From Planctomycetota bacterium (GTDB lineage Bacteria; Planctomycetota; Phycisphaerae; Phycisphaerales; SM1A02), in contig JADFIR010000010.1 of the NCBI GenBank assembly GCA_022566535.1, positions 22,701 through 86,700 of the forward strand: a DNA stretch of 64,000 bases, given 5' to 3'. Below, piece by piece: positions 43,717 to 51,970 of the stretch. The notes under the pieces are model-generated. The model was given only the letters and a program-made list of their open reading frames with translations. It searched no databases and was not told the origin of the DNA. Position 1 is the first letter of the stretch. The number at the start of each line of letters is the position of its first letter. The position numbers and the translations under genes are program-made.

Positions 43717-45681
43717 TCACGCCGCGACAACACCAAGCATCCCTGCGGCCTTGCGGGCAATGTTGGTGTGGTGCAGTCCGCAAAGCTTGAGAATGTCTTC
43801 CTCATTCCGGGCGGACTTTGGGATCTTGCGAACGAACATTTGCTCGATAGTAAATGCGTCCCCGGAGTCGGTGACCGCATCCGCAACGGCGGAGCCGAGG
43901 CCGCCGCCGTAATTGTCCTCCACGGTCAGGATGTTGCCGCCGTTCTCGTTCGCCAGATCTAAGAGCCTTTCGGCGTCGAAGGGAAGGCAGTACAAGTCAA
44001 CGAGCGTGGCATCGATACCCGCCTGGTCTAGCGTGTCGAGCACCTTGTTGCACTCATGCACCATGTAGCCCGCGGTGACGATGAGCAGGTCGCGCCCCTC
44101 GGTGAGTACCTCTAACCCGCCAAGGTTGAAGACCGACGCCTCGTTGTAGATAAACTCAACGTCCGGCCGAACCGTCCGCATGTAGCAGGCGCCGAGGTGT
44201 TCGGCCATTCGCATGGTGAGGGCATAGGCGGCATAGGCGTCAGCGGGTTGAAGAACATAGCAGGCCGGGTTTCCCCGATGATCGCGGACGGTCGTCCAGC
44301 TTCGAAACCACGCTAAATCGGGCAGGCTCATCTGGCTGGGTCCGTCAGCAGCAAGCGATATGCCACTATGGCTGCCCACGATCTTGATATTGGCGCCGGA
44401 GTTGATCGCCATCTCGATCTGGTCACACCCGCGTATTACGAACTTACCGAAGGTGGAGCAGAACGGGATCTTGCCTGCTGCGGACAGCCCAGAGGCGACG
44501 GAGAACATGTTCTGCTCCGCGATCTTGCACTCCAGAAACCGGTCGGCGAGATCCTCGTCGTCGGCGAACCACTCCGAGAACGTTGAGTTCTTGACATCTC
44601 CGTCCAGGGCGTACACGTCGCTGTTGACGTGGCCCAGTACGCGAAGCGCCAGACCATACGCCTTACGGGTGGCGAACTTCCCACTCTTGAGCGCCTGCTC
44701 CATATCATACTGCTTCATCGCCTCGGGAAGGCCCATTGGCTCCGTGGTGGAAACGTCGGCTGGGGTGTGCTCGGCAGGGGGATATATCTTCAGGTCGTCG
44801 CTCACCAGGGCCGAGGTGAGCCCAACTCCGGTCGCATTGAGATCCTCATGGGCTTTGGCCAGCAGGTCGCCGGTTGGGGGTTTGCCGTGCCACCCGCCAC
44901 CCTGCAGTGACGGCGCCCCCCAGCCCTTGACGGTCCTGGCGACGACCGCCATCGGCCGGTCACCGTCCTGATTCTTGATGAAGCGATCGAAGGCATCACG
45001 AATGGCATCGGGATCGTGCCCGTCAGTGTCACTGACCGAAAACCCTGCCGCTTCAAGCTTGGCCGTCAGGGTCTCGGGCGATTGCTGCGGACTGACCTTG
45101 TCCGCTTGGCCGTAGCCGTTGCAGTTGAAGATCGCCAGTACGTTGGTGAGCGTGTGATCAGCGATGAAGTCGATGGCCTCGGCGACCTGGCCCTCCCGCG
45201 CCTCGCCGTCGCCGATGATGCAGTAGATGCGCTTCTCCAGGCCATCGCGTCGCGCGGCGATCGCCAAGCCGGCCGCAACCGAGAGGCCATGGCCTAGCGA
45301 GCCGGTCGCTGCATCAAAGAACGGGAACCCTTCCATCGGACTGGGGTGACCATCGAGCAAAGAGTCGGCCTCACGCAGGGTCAGGAGGTCGTCGGCGGTC
45401 ATGCGACGAAGCTCGTCGCCTTTCCCGATGGCTGCCCCGAGGTCCGCCAGGGCCGCATAGATAATGGGCACCGCATGGCCCTCGGAGAGCACCAGCCGGT
45501 CTGATGTGGGGTAGCGCGGGTGATCCGGCAGCCACCGCATCGAGTGATACAGCAGCACAGTCACAATCTGACCCAGGCTCAAGGCACTGGTGGGATGCCC
45601 ACTTCCAGCCCCCGCACACATGTCCAGACACATGTGGTCAAGCTGAATCGCCTTGGTGTGAACAGCAGCATCAAACGCCAT
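43717..45681 (-). CDS. tkt: Transketolase
   Basis: A 654-residue single-chain transketolase of the pentose phosphate and Calvin-type interconversions. AGSGHPTSALSLGQI has the His conserved for substrate. The thiamine diphosphate GDGEAREGQVAEAIDF is followed by NCNGYG. The pyrimidine and C-terminal domains (DGDVKNSTFSEWF, AEQNMFSVASGLSAAG, GSHSGISLAADGPSQMSLPDL) resemble the animal/TKTL-type sequence class more than E. coli TktA. An AGAAAGGAAG ribosome site lies upstream of the ATG at 45681. Divergent from dnaN. Confidence 0.95.
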   Translation of the reverse strand: MAFDAAVHTKAIQLDHMCLDMCAGAGSGHPTSALSLGQIVTVLLYHSMRWLPDHPRYPTSDRLVLSEGHAVPIIYAALADLGAAIGKGDELRRMTADDLLTLREADSLLDGHPSPMEGFPFFDAATGSLGHGLSVAAGLAIAARRDGLEKRIYCIIGDGEAREGQVAEAIDFIADHTLTNVLAIFNCNGYGQADKVSPQQSPETLTAKLEAAGFSVSDTDGHDPDAIRDAFDRFIKNQDGDRPMAVVARTVKGWGAPSLQGGGWHGKPPTGDLLAKAHEDLNATGVGLTSALVSDDLKIYPPAEHTPADVSTTEPMGLPEAMKQYDMEQALKSGKFATRKAYGLALRVLGHVNSDVYALDGDVKNSTFSEWFADDEDLADRFLECKIAEQNMFSVASGLSAAGKIPFCSTFGKFVIRGCDQIEMAINSGANIKIVGSHSGISLAADGPSQMSLPDLAWFRSWTTVRDHRGNPACYVLQPADAYAAYALTMRMAEHLGACYMRTVRPDVEFIYNEASVFNLGGLEVLTEGRDLLIVTAGYMVHECNKVLDTLDQAGIDATLVDLYCLPFDAERLLDLANENGGNILTVEDNYGGGLGSAVADAVTDSGDAFTIEQMFVRKIPKSARNEEDILKLCGLHHTNIARKAAGMLGVVAA

Positions 45682-45923
45682 CGGCTTCCTTTCTGGCAGC
45701 GATCAGCCAGTTCATACCCGCTCCAAGGGGTCTGATTTCGCTAAACCGTGTACTATCTCACAGGCAGGCACAGAAAGCAAATGCCACCGGCAAGGCGGCC
45801 GCCCATGGCCAGGGTTCCTGGCTGCTCGAGAGCCCGGCCAGATACCCCCGCCTGGCGTCCGGCAGCCCGGCTGCTACACTCTGGGTGTATGGCGCAAGAG
45901 CACTCTGCGAGGGTTGATCCGTC

Positions 45924-47054
45924 ATGAAGGTCATTTGCGATCGTGCCGCGCTGGTGAACGCGGTGAACATTGTCGGCGGCGTCGTGACCAGCCGCACGCC
46001 GACGCCCGTGCTGAGATGTCTGAAGCTGACCGCCGCCGATGGCATGTTGGTCCTCTCCGCCACCGATCTGGAGATGGGACTACGCCTGGCCGTCGCTCAG
46101 GTTGAAGTCGAACAAGAGGGCGAAGCGGCGATCTTGGCTGACAAGCTCAGCCAGATCGCCCGCGCGTGTGAGGATCCAACACTCACTATCGAGACCGACC
46201 CCGATTCGATCGCAGCCGTGCACATCCGCGGAGCCGGTTCGCATTTCAAGGTGTTTGGCTACGATCCGAGCGAGTTTCCGCCGGTGCGGGACTTTGGAGG
46301 CGCCACGGTGGACTGCGAGGTCCCGGCCGGCGTCCTGCAGACGCTCATTACCCGCACCTTGTTTGCTGCCGCCGTAGAGCACAGCCGGTACGCAATCAAC
46401 GGCGTCTTGTTCGAGCGATCAGGCAAGCGCCTTCGGATGGTCGCCACCGATGGCCGGCGGCTCGCCATGGCCAAGGGTGAATGTAAATCAGGGGAAGGTG
46501 AATCCTCTTGCATCATACCCAGCAAGGCGTTGAAGCTGCTTGGCAAGCTTCTTGATGATCCCGACACGCCGGTTCAACTCGCCATTGAGGAGAATCAGAT
46601 CCTCATGGCCGTTGGCGATCCCGAATTGCCCGGGAATGTTGCAGTGCTCTCGAGCAACCTGGTGGAAGGTGCGTTCCCGCCGTTCGAGGATGTGGTGCCC
46701 AAGGAACAGGACAAGAAGGTGTCGTTCGACGCCGCCACCCTCGCCAGCGCGGTTCGCCGAGCGGCGCTGCTGACCAATGAGGAGTCCAAGGGGGTCCGTC
46801 TGAGTTTCACCAACGACAAGCTCACCCTTACCAGCCGAGCCCCGGAAATGGGCGAGGCGACCGTCGAGGTAGACCTCGATGATTATCAGGGCGATCCGCT
46901 CGAGATCGGCTTCAATCCCGGTTTCATCACTGACGCGCTCAATGTCGTGACCAGCAGGAAGGTGATCATTGAGCTCAAAGCTCCCAACAAGCCGGGAGTG
47001 CTGCGGACCGGCAACGATTTCACCTATGTGATCATGCCGGTGAACCTGCAATAA
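45924..47054 (+). CDS. dnaN: DNA polymerase III sliding clamp beta subunit
   Basis: A 376-residue clamp with three homologous domains. MKVICDRAALVNAVNIVGGVV opens domain I. RYAINGVLFERSGKRLRMVATDGRRLAMA marks domain II. The C-terminal FTYVIMPVNLQ matches the family end MPVRL with Asn for Arg. GAGGG precedes the start. It encircles DNA and holds Pol III and repair polymerases. It is not next to dnaA, recF or gyrB here, so it does not by itself mark the origin. Confidence 0.97.
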   Translation: MKVICDRAALVNAVNIVGGVVTSRTPTPVLRCLKLTAADGMLVLSATDLEMGLRLAVAQVEVEQEGEAAILADKLSQIARACEDPTLTIETDPDSIAAVHIRGAGSHFKVFGYDPSEFPPVRDFGGATVDCEVPAGVLQTLITRTLFAAAVEHSRYAINGVLFERSGKRLRMVATDGRRLAMAKGECKSGEGESSCIIPSKALKLLGKLLDDPDTPVQLAIEENQILMAVGDPELPGNVAVLSSNLVEGAFPPFEDVVPKEQDKKVSFDAATLASAVRRAALLTNEESKGVRLSFTNDKLTLTSRAPEMGEATVEVDLDDYQGDPLEIGFNPGFITDALNVVTSRKVIIELKAPNKPGVLRTGNDFTYVIMPVNLQ

Positions 47055-47093
47055 CCCCTCGATCATCTCGACGTCTTGGGTTACCAAAGGAAA

Positions 47094-47112
47094 GAAGCCC
47101 ACGAGGGGCTTC
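47094..47112 (-). terminator. Terminator of redoxin gene (minus strand)
   Basis: Arms GAAGCCC and GGGCTTC enclose ACGAG. On the minus strand they are followed by TTTCCTTTGG. It lies 35 bp past the redoxin stop and 40 bp past the dnaN stop, so it could also limit read-through between the convergent genes. Confidence 0.6.
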
Positions 47113-47147
47113 GATCTCAATGCTAGTCGATGATGAAGCCGGGCTGG

Positions 47148-47774
47148 TCACGGCTTGTACTTGATGCTGCACCCGTACGGCTTCACATAGTCGGGCGTGA
47201 CGGTCTCCTCCTCCACGAGCTGCCGAACCGCGTTCACGACGAAGTTCGTGACCTCATCGGCGGGCTTGCCGGCAAGGCGATTGTCGTCGATCGCCCCGTG
47301 GTAGCGAAGGATGCCTTCCTTGTCGATGACGAACATGTGCGGAGTTCGTCGCGCGTCGTAGAGCCGTGCGACCTTCCCATCGGTATCCAGAAGAATTGGA
47401 TACTTCGGGTTGTATTTCTTGATCCATACGTCGTTCTGCTCGGCCGTGGTCGAATACGTCGAGTTGACGGCCAGCCAAGCGATCCCCTTGTCCCACTGCT
47501 TGGACTTCATATAGGCATCTTGCATGGCCTTTGAGTCGTAGCATCTCTGCACGAAGGGGCATTGCAGGTTGAACCACTCCAATACCACAGTCTTGCCCTT
47601 GTAGTCCGAGAGGCTGCGTTCCTGCCCGGAAGTGTCCAGGAGCGTGAACTCCGGCGCCTTCTTGCCGAGCTTCACCTTCTTCACCTCCGGCTCGGCGAAT
47701 GCCATGGCGGAGGCGCCAATCGCCGCCGCAGCGCCTAGGCCGATCATCAGAAACAGTCCGGTTCGTCGGTTCAT
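47148..47774 (-). CDS. Exported redoxin (AhpC/TSA-type peroxiredoxin-like)
   Basis: A 208-residue thioredoxin-fold protein with signal peptide (LFLMIGLGAAAAIGASAMAFA). APEFTLLDTSGQERSLSDYKGKTVVL is the redoxin lead. The redox segment is WFNLQCPFVQRCYDSKAM, with Cys at the usual peroxidatic position and a second Cys after five residues rather than CxxC. The later DGKVARLYDARRTPHMFVIDKEG is typical of this exported class. A strong AAGGAG precedes the start. Probably a periplasmic thiol-dependent peroxidase or oxidoreductase. Confidence 0.82.
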   Translation of the reverse strand: MNRRTGLFLMIGLGAAAAIGASAMAFAEPEVKKVKLGKKAPEFTLLDTSGQERSLSDYKGKTVVLEWFNLQCPFVQRCYDSKAMQDAYMKSKQWDKGIAWLAVNSTYSTTAEQNDVWIKKYNPKYPILLDTDGKVARLYDARRTPHMFVIDKEGILRYHGAIDDNRLAGKPADEVTNFVVNAVRQLVEEETVTPDYVKPYGCSIKYKP

Positions 47775-47837
47775 CCTCGAGACTCCTTTTCAGAAAGTGC
47801 AAGTGTGCCGCCATCGGGCCGCGCGGGGCAAAACTTC

Positions 47838-48719
47838 CTACCGCCTATTTGGCATCGGCAGCTGGAACTGAAAATCGTAGCATGGATCATCAAGTTTGTC
47901 TCCCAGAGCCACCAGACCACCAAGCACCATCAGCTCACCAAGGGCGTTATTCGGGCGCAGAACTACTCTCACCACCACGCGGAACCGGTCGTTTGAGACG
48001 GTAACTTCGGCCTCGTGGTACGTGACACCCCGAGAGTGGTCCGGAAAGTACGCCGCCTTCTTCTCGCCCCGGGCCGGCCCGGTAATGCTCAGCAAGGTTC
48101 CATCGAAAGTCACGGACGCCCCGTTTACTGTATCCAGCGACCCGGGCAGACGCATCCTGTGCTTGAGCAGGACGGGATTGGCGACCTGCGGGGATTCCAC
48201 AGGCCGATGTGTTGTCTCCACAGTCACACTGCGTCGAGCCTCGCCCAGCACGCACACATCCTTGCACACCGCCCACTTGATCTCAGCGTGCAATGTGACT
48301 CGGCCGTCGGCAAGACACATTGGAGCCTTGACGGGCACGAACAGCACCGCCTGACCTTCGTACGCGTACACCGGTCCAAGGGGCGTCTTGAAGGCCGCCG
48401 GACGCGTCCACATGGTCTGGCCGATCTCGAAGCCGCTTGGCGCTTGCACCTTGATCTGCGGCGGCGGAGCGCCCTCACCCGGATTCTTCCAGTAGATGCG
48501 CCACTGCGGCTCGATGTCGAAGATCAGCGCAAGGTGAAACGTCTGACCGGGCCCCACCCGCTGGACGTCCGTCACCATATTCACCGCGACGAGATGATCG
48601 GCCGAGTTGGGACCGGGCACACTGGTCGGTCCGAACCGATCGTGGGCCACCGCCGGGGCACTGAGCACGAGCACCGCTGGCACCAGCCACACTCCTGCCC
48701 ATTGTCTGGCTTGGCGCAT
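47838..48719 (-). CDS. DsbD N-terminal-domain-like exported protein
   Basis: A 293-residue protein. The start at 48719 (MRQARQWAGVWLVPAVLVLSAPAVA) is chosen for the signal peptide; the frame stays open upstream without family similarity. The core has FDIEPQWRIYWKNPGEGAPP, VPVKAPMCLADGRVTLHAEIKW and AVCKDVCVLGEA, where the Cys pair matches the CxxxxC of DsbD alpha. The transmembrane beta and thioredoxin gamma domains of DsbD are missing. It may accept or relay reducing equivalents for envelope cytochrome or Cys repair. It is divergent from the rhodanese-like gene. Confidence 0.72.
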   Translation of the reverse strand: MRQARQWAGVWLVPAVLVLSAPAVAHDRFGPTSVPGPNSADHLVAVNMVTDVQRVGPGQTFHLALIFDIEPQWRIYWKNPGEGAPPPQIKVQAPSGFEIGQTMWTRPAAFKTPLGPVYAYEGQAVLFVPVKAPMCLADGRVTLHAEIKWAVCKDVCVLGEARRSVTVETTHRPVESPQVANPVLLKHRMRLPGSLDTVNGASVTFDGTLLSITGPARGEKKAAYFPDHSRGVTYHEAEVTVSNDRFRVVVRVVLRPNNALGELMVLGGLVALGDKLDDPCYDFQFQLPMPNRR

Positions 48720-48932
48720 ATCCTGCTCCGAAACCACGACCGCCACGCTACGCACCCGACAGCAAGCCGCCCCCTCCCCAAGAGGAAGATGCGCTGCACG
48801 CCGCAGCATTCCACCCGGATCGCACGATGTTCGGCGGGTCCTGTAGACTACCAACGGGCCCATCATGGCGCCTATTCCTTCCTCGCCGCCACAACCGGCC
48901 GGCGCCATATCCCGGCCACCGCGGAGGCTCCT

Positions 48933-49403
48933 ATGGAGAGAACTCGTATGGGTCCATCCCGTGCTCGGTGGGTCATTGCAGCATTCTTGGTGTCCACGTT
49001 CTGGGCCGAGATCGGCTGCACAAACCGCATCACCAGCGACCGCGATCTGGTCATGGTCGATCCGGCTGAGGCGGTGAAGCTGGTCGACGGCCAGAAGAGG
49101 CTGCTCGACTTGGGCTCGAATGCTGCAGGGGCATGGGTCGATCCGCGCGGTGAATCTCAGTTTCGCGCCGGCCACATCCCCGGAGCCATCAGTCTGCCCT
49201 TCCAGAACGTCACAGCCGACCACGACAAGCTCAAGGGGTATGACGTGCTGATCGTCTACGGCGACGACTACCGCGATCCCAAGGCCGAAGGGATGAGCAA
49301 GCGGCTTTTGGAACTGGGCTTCAAGGATGTGCGCACACTGCGCGGCGGGCTGCAGACCTGGGCCGACCTGGGCCATCCTGTGGAAACGGGCAATCAAGGA
49401 TGA
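48933..49403 (+). CDS. Rhodanese-like lipoprotein without the catalytic Cys
   Basis: A 156-residue lipoprotein. The start at 48933 has GCGGAGG upstream; a second ATG at 48948 is possible. The signal ends AEIGC. The rhodanese fold is visible: DPAEAVKLVDGQKRLLDLG, DPRGESQFRAGHIPGAISLP and LGFKDVRTLRGGLQTWADLGHPV. The active-site loop, normally Cys-containing (VYCxxG), reads VYGDDYRDPKA, so Cys is replaced by Gly and sulfurtransferase activity is unlikely. A binding or structural role is inferred. Confidence 0.8.
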   Translation: MERTRMGPSRARWVIAAFLVSTFWAEIGCTNRITSDRDLVMVDPAEAVKLVDGQKRLLDLGSNAAGAWVDPRGESQFRAGHIPGAISLPFQNVTADHDKLKGYDVLIVYGDDYRDPKAEGMSKRLLELGFKDVRTLRGGLQTWADLGHPVETGNQG

Positions 49404-49649
49404 CGACCAAGGCGGTGACCTTTCGGGCCGATTGCAGCGCTTTGAATCAGTACGGCGATCGTTGAGCTTCTCCGACCCGCCGCCGGCCAATCCCGGCCCG
49501 AGGGAGCGGTTCGGCATCCCTCGAAGACCTCCCAACCTATACAACTCCCGATCAATGCCCGGATTTCACCGATATCAACCTTGCCTCGTCGCTCGAAGCG
49601 CCATATCTTGGTAAGGACGCTCACCAGGAGAAGAAGAAAGGAACCCCAC

Positions 49650-51095
49650 ATGCTTCGTCGATCAGCTTTTGCGTGCACGATCGTGTGTTCATGGGTGGTT
49701 TGCGTAACCGCGGCAATGGCGCACCAGCGGGACCAGGGCGGGCCGGCCGGCGCCGGCATTGAACCGCTGACCACGGTGCGCGTGGCCAGTGGGCTGAACC
49801 GGCCGGTGTTCGCCACCCATGCCCCCGGTGACTTTTCACGCCTGTTCATCGTCGAGCAGCGAGGCGTGATCAAGATCCTCGATCTGGCGACCAAGATGGT
49901 CCTGGCTGAGCCGTTCCTGGACATCGACGCCCTGGTGGCAGGCCCCGTCAACAGCTTCGACGAACGCGGCCTGCTTGGCCTGGCCTTCCATCCCGACTAT
50001 CAAACCAACGGATACTTCTACGTCAACTACATCAACAACTCCTCCGACACCACGATCCGCCGCTTCACGGTTTCGGGCGATCCGAACATCGCCGACAGCG
50101 GCAGCACGATCATTGTGATGACCTTTAGCCAGCCGTTTGCAAATCACAACGGCGGCTGGATGGGCTTCAGTCCCAACGACGGCTATCTCTATATCGCCAC
50201 CGGCGACGGCGGCCTCTTCTGCGATCCCGGCCAACGCGCCCAGGACATCACAAACCAGCTTCTCGGAAAAATGCTTCGGATCGACGTTGACGGGGACGAC
50301 TTCCCGAAGGATATCAACCGGAACTATGCCATCCCGCCGGACAATCCCTTCGTCGGCGTCACCGGTGATGATGAAATCTGGGCCTACGGCCTGCGCAATC
50401 CCTGGCGGGATAGCTTCGACCGCGAGACCGGCGACCTGTACATCGCCGACGTCGGCCAGAACGCGCGCGAAGAGATCGACTACCAGCCGGCTGCGAGTAG
50501 CGGCCGTGAGAACTATGGCTGGGACTGCGAAGAAGGAACCGCGTGCGCCAACTCGGTCAGCCCCGATTGCGTGGGCACTGCCAATGGGTGCGCTTGCGGT
50601 GATCCCACGCTTGTCGATCCCATTCACGAATACACACACTCGTTCGGATTCTCGATCACCGGCGGGTACGTCTATCGCGGCTGCGCGATCCCCAGTCTCG
50701 CCGGCACCTACTTCTTTGGCGACTTCGGCAGCGCGCGGATATGGACGTTCAAGGTCGTCGGCGGCTCGGTCACCGAGTTCACCGAGCGCACGGCGGAACT
50801 GGACCCCCCCGGCGCAATGAGCATCTGCTGCATCTCTTCGTTCGGCGAGGACGCAGCGGGCGAGATCTATATCGTCGAGCGCAGCGGCACCACCACCGGT
50901 GAGGTCTACAAGATTGTCCCGGAAACCCCCACGGTCCCCCCGGCGGATTTCAACTGCGACGGAAGTGTGGGCATCCTCGATCTTCTCTCGCTGCTCGCGC
51001 AATGGGGACCCTGCGACGGGTGTTTGCAAGACCTCGACGGCGATGGTCAGGTCGGTATATTCGACCTCCTGACGCTCCTGGCCCAATGGGGCTGA
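49650..51095 (+). CDS. Secreted PQQ-type sugar (glucose/sorbosone-like) dehydrogenase with dockerin-like tail
   Basis: A 481-residue exported protein. The start at 49650 follows AAAGGA and opens a signal peptide. The beta-propeller part has TTVRVASGLNRPVFATHAPGD, DERGLLGLAFHPDYQTNGYFYV, IATGDGG, KMLRIDVDGDD and NPWRDSFDRETGDLYIADVGQN, as in soluble aldose dehydrogenases. The C-terminus has two Ca-binding repeats, DFNCDGSVGILDLLSLLAQWG and DLDGDGQVGIFDLLTLLAQWG, the dockerin type I-like pair often found at the end of Phycisphaerae surface proteins. Several Cys in the 320-340 region (GWDCEEGTACANS) probably form disulfides. Confidence 0.84.
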   Translation: MLRRSAFACTIVCSWVVCVTAAMAHQRDQGGPAGAGIEPLTTVRVASGLNRPVFATHAPGDFSRLFIVEQRGVIKILDLATKMVLAEPFLDIDALVAGPVNSFDERGLLGLAFHPDYQTNGYFYVNYINNSSDTTIRRFTVSGDPNIADSGSTIIVMTFSQPFANHNGGWMGFSPNDGYLYIATGDGGLFCDPGQRAQDITNQLLGKMLRIDVDGDDFPKDINRNYAIPPDNPFVGVTGDDEIWAYGLRNPWRDSFDRETGDLYIADVGQNAREEIDYQPAASSGRENYGWDCEEGTACANSVSPDCVGTANGCACGDPTLVDPIHEYTHSFGFSITGGYVYRGCAIPSLAGTYFFGDFGSARIWTFKVVGGSVTEFTERTAELDPPGAMSICCISSFGEDAAGEIYIVERSGTTTGEVYKIVPETPTVPPADFNCDGSVGILDLLSLLAQWGPCDGCLQDLDGDGQVGIFDLLTLLAQWG

Positions 51096-51117
51096 GCCGC
51101 GTTTTGATCCGCGGCTC
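51094..51117 (+). terminator. Hairpin overlapping the stop of the sugar dehydrogenase gene
   Basis: GAGCCGCG and CGCGGCTC form a perfect 8-bp stem around TTTTGATC, beginning within the stop codon. There is no strong T-tract after it. It may stabilise the 3' end or terminate. Confidence 0.4.
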
Positions 51118-51279
51118 TCGCCCGTCACCGTCGGCACCACAGCGACATCGCATACCCCAACCCCCGATAAGCGAACCGGGTCGCACGGCCCGGCGAAAAA
51201 AACACGACTACGATTGAATTGTCCGGGTAGGTTCGACGTTAGCATAGGGATAGGATTGTCCGAGGGAGGCCGGTAGCCG

Positions 51280-51783
51280 GTGTTTGGATCACAACTGTTG
51301 CGACTGTTGGCGGCGATGCTGGTGGCGACGTGGTCGCCTGAGCACCGGTGCTGCTGTCAACCCAATGCCACGGATGCCGAGAGAGGAGGCCGGCTGGCCT
51401 TCGTCGTCGGCTTCACCGACTCGGCTCAGCCCTCCGATATTCGGCCGATGGCGTGTTGCGCAGAAACGGCGCCTGATCCGTCATGCTCGCCGGAGGCCGC
51501 GCCGACCAAAGCAGGGTGTGGCTTGGGGTGCTCCAAGAGCGGCCAGGATGACGGGCCGGCGTGTGCGTGCGCACACGCTTGGACCGATGCGCCGCTGCCA
51601 GTTGCAATGACCGCGACATCGCCGGCCAAGAACACTCAGGCGACCATAGATATGCTGGTTCAGCTGCCACCGGCCCTCCTCGGAGTCGGCACTTCTAGGC
51701 AACTCACCAATAGCTGCCGCGGCTCACCACATGGCCCACCGGCGCAATCTCTTTTTGCGTTGCGCTGCCTGCTGACAACCTGA
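51280..51783 (+). CDS. Cys-rich small exported protein at the head of the metal-efflux operon
   Basis: A 167-residue protein from a GTG at 51280 preceded by GGGAGG. An N-terminal hydrophobic segment (LLRLLAAMLVATWS) is followed by a region with many Cys (RCCCQPN, MACCAET, CGLGCSKS, ACACAHAW). It has no known family. Its placement immediately before a periplasmic metal-binding protein and a CusABC-type pump suggests a metal-binding or sensing role, which is inference. A gap of about 190 bp with a family B palindrome separates it from the next gene. Confidence 0.5.
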   Translation: MFGSQLLRLLAAMLVATWSPEHRCCCQPNATDAERGGRLAFVVGFTDSAQPSDIRPMACCAETAPDPSCSPEAAPTKAGCGLGCSKSGQDDGPACACAHAWTDAPLPVAMTATSPAKNTQATIDMLVQLPPALLGVGTSRQLTNSCRGSPHGPPAQSLFALRCLLTT

Positions 51784-51911
51784 TCCGACTCATCGCAGTA
51801 CCGATGCTCGCCATGCCTGCGCCACTGTGCGCAGGTGTGATGCTGTTTCACTGTGACGGTGCGCAGCCCGAGCAGGAACACAAACCGTCGTAGACTTTGG
51901 ATGCAAAGCAC

Positions 51912-51931
51912 CCGCGGATATGTGTCCGCGG
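51912..51931. repeat. Short palindrome, family B, copy 2
   Basis: CCGCGGATATGTGTCCGCGG has seven-base arms. It matches the element at 31930-31949, including the downstream GCT and GAA. It sits upstream of the TRASH/YHS gene, between the first two genes of the efflux locus. Confidence 0.5.
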
Positions 51932-51970
51932 CTGCGAATATCAACTGGCATGGAACAAGGAGATTCTGAA

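Noticed and set aside
48015..48932. N-terminal extension of the rhodanese-like lipoprotein to 462 codons
   Set aside because: It is antisense to the DsbD-like gene; signal peptide and ribosome site mark the start at 48933.
48720..49544. N-terminal extension of the DsbD-like gene to 568 codons
   Set aside because: The extension runs antisense through the rhodanese gene and precedes a clear signal peptide.
49836..51245. 469-codon minus-strand frame
   Set aside because: Antisense to the sugar dehydrogenase, which has signal peptide, propeller motifs and dockerin-like tail.
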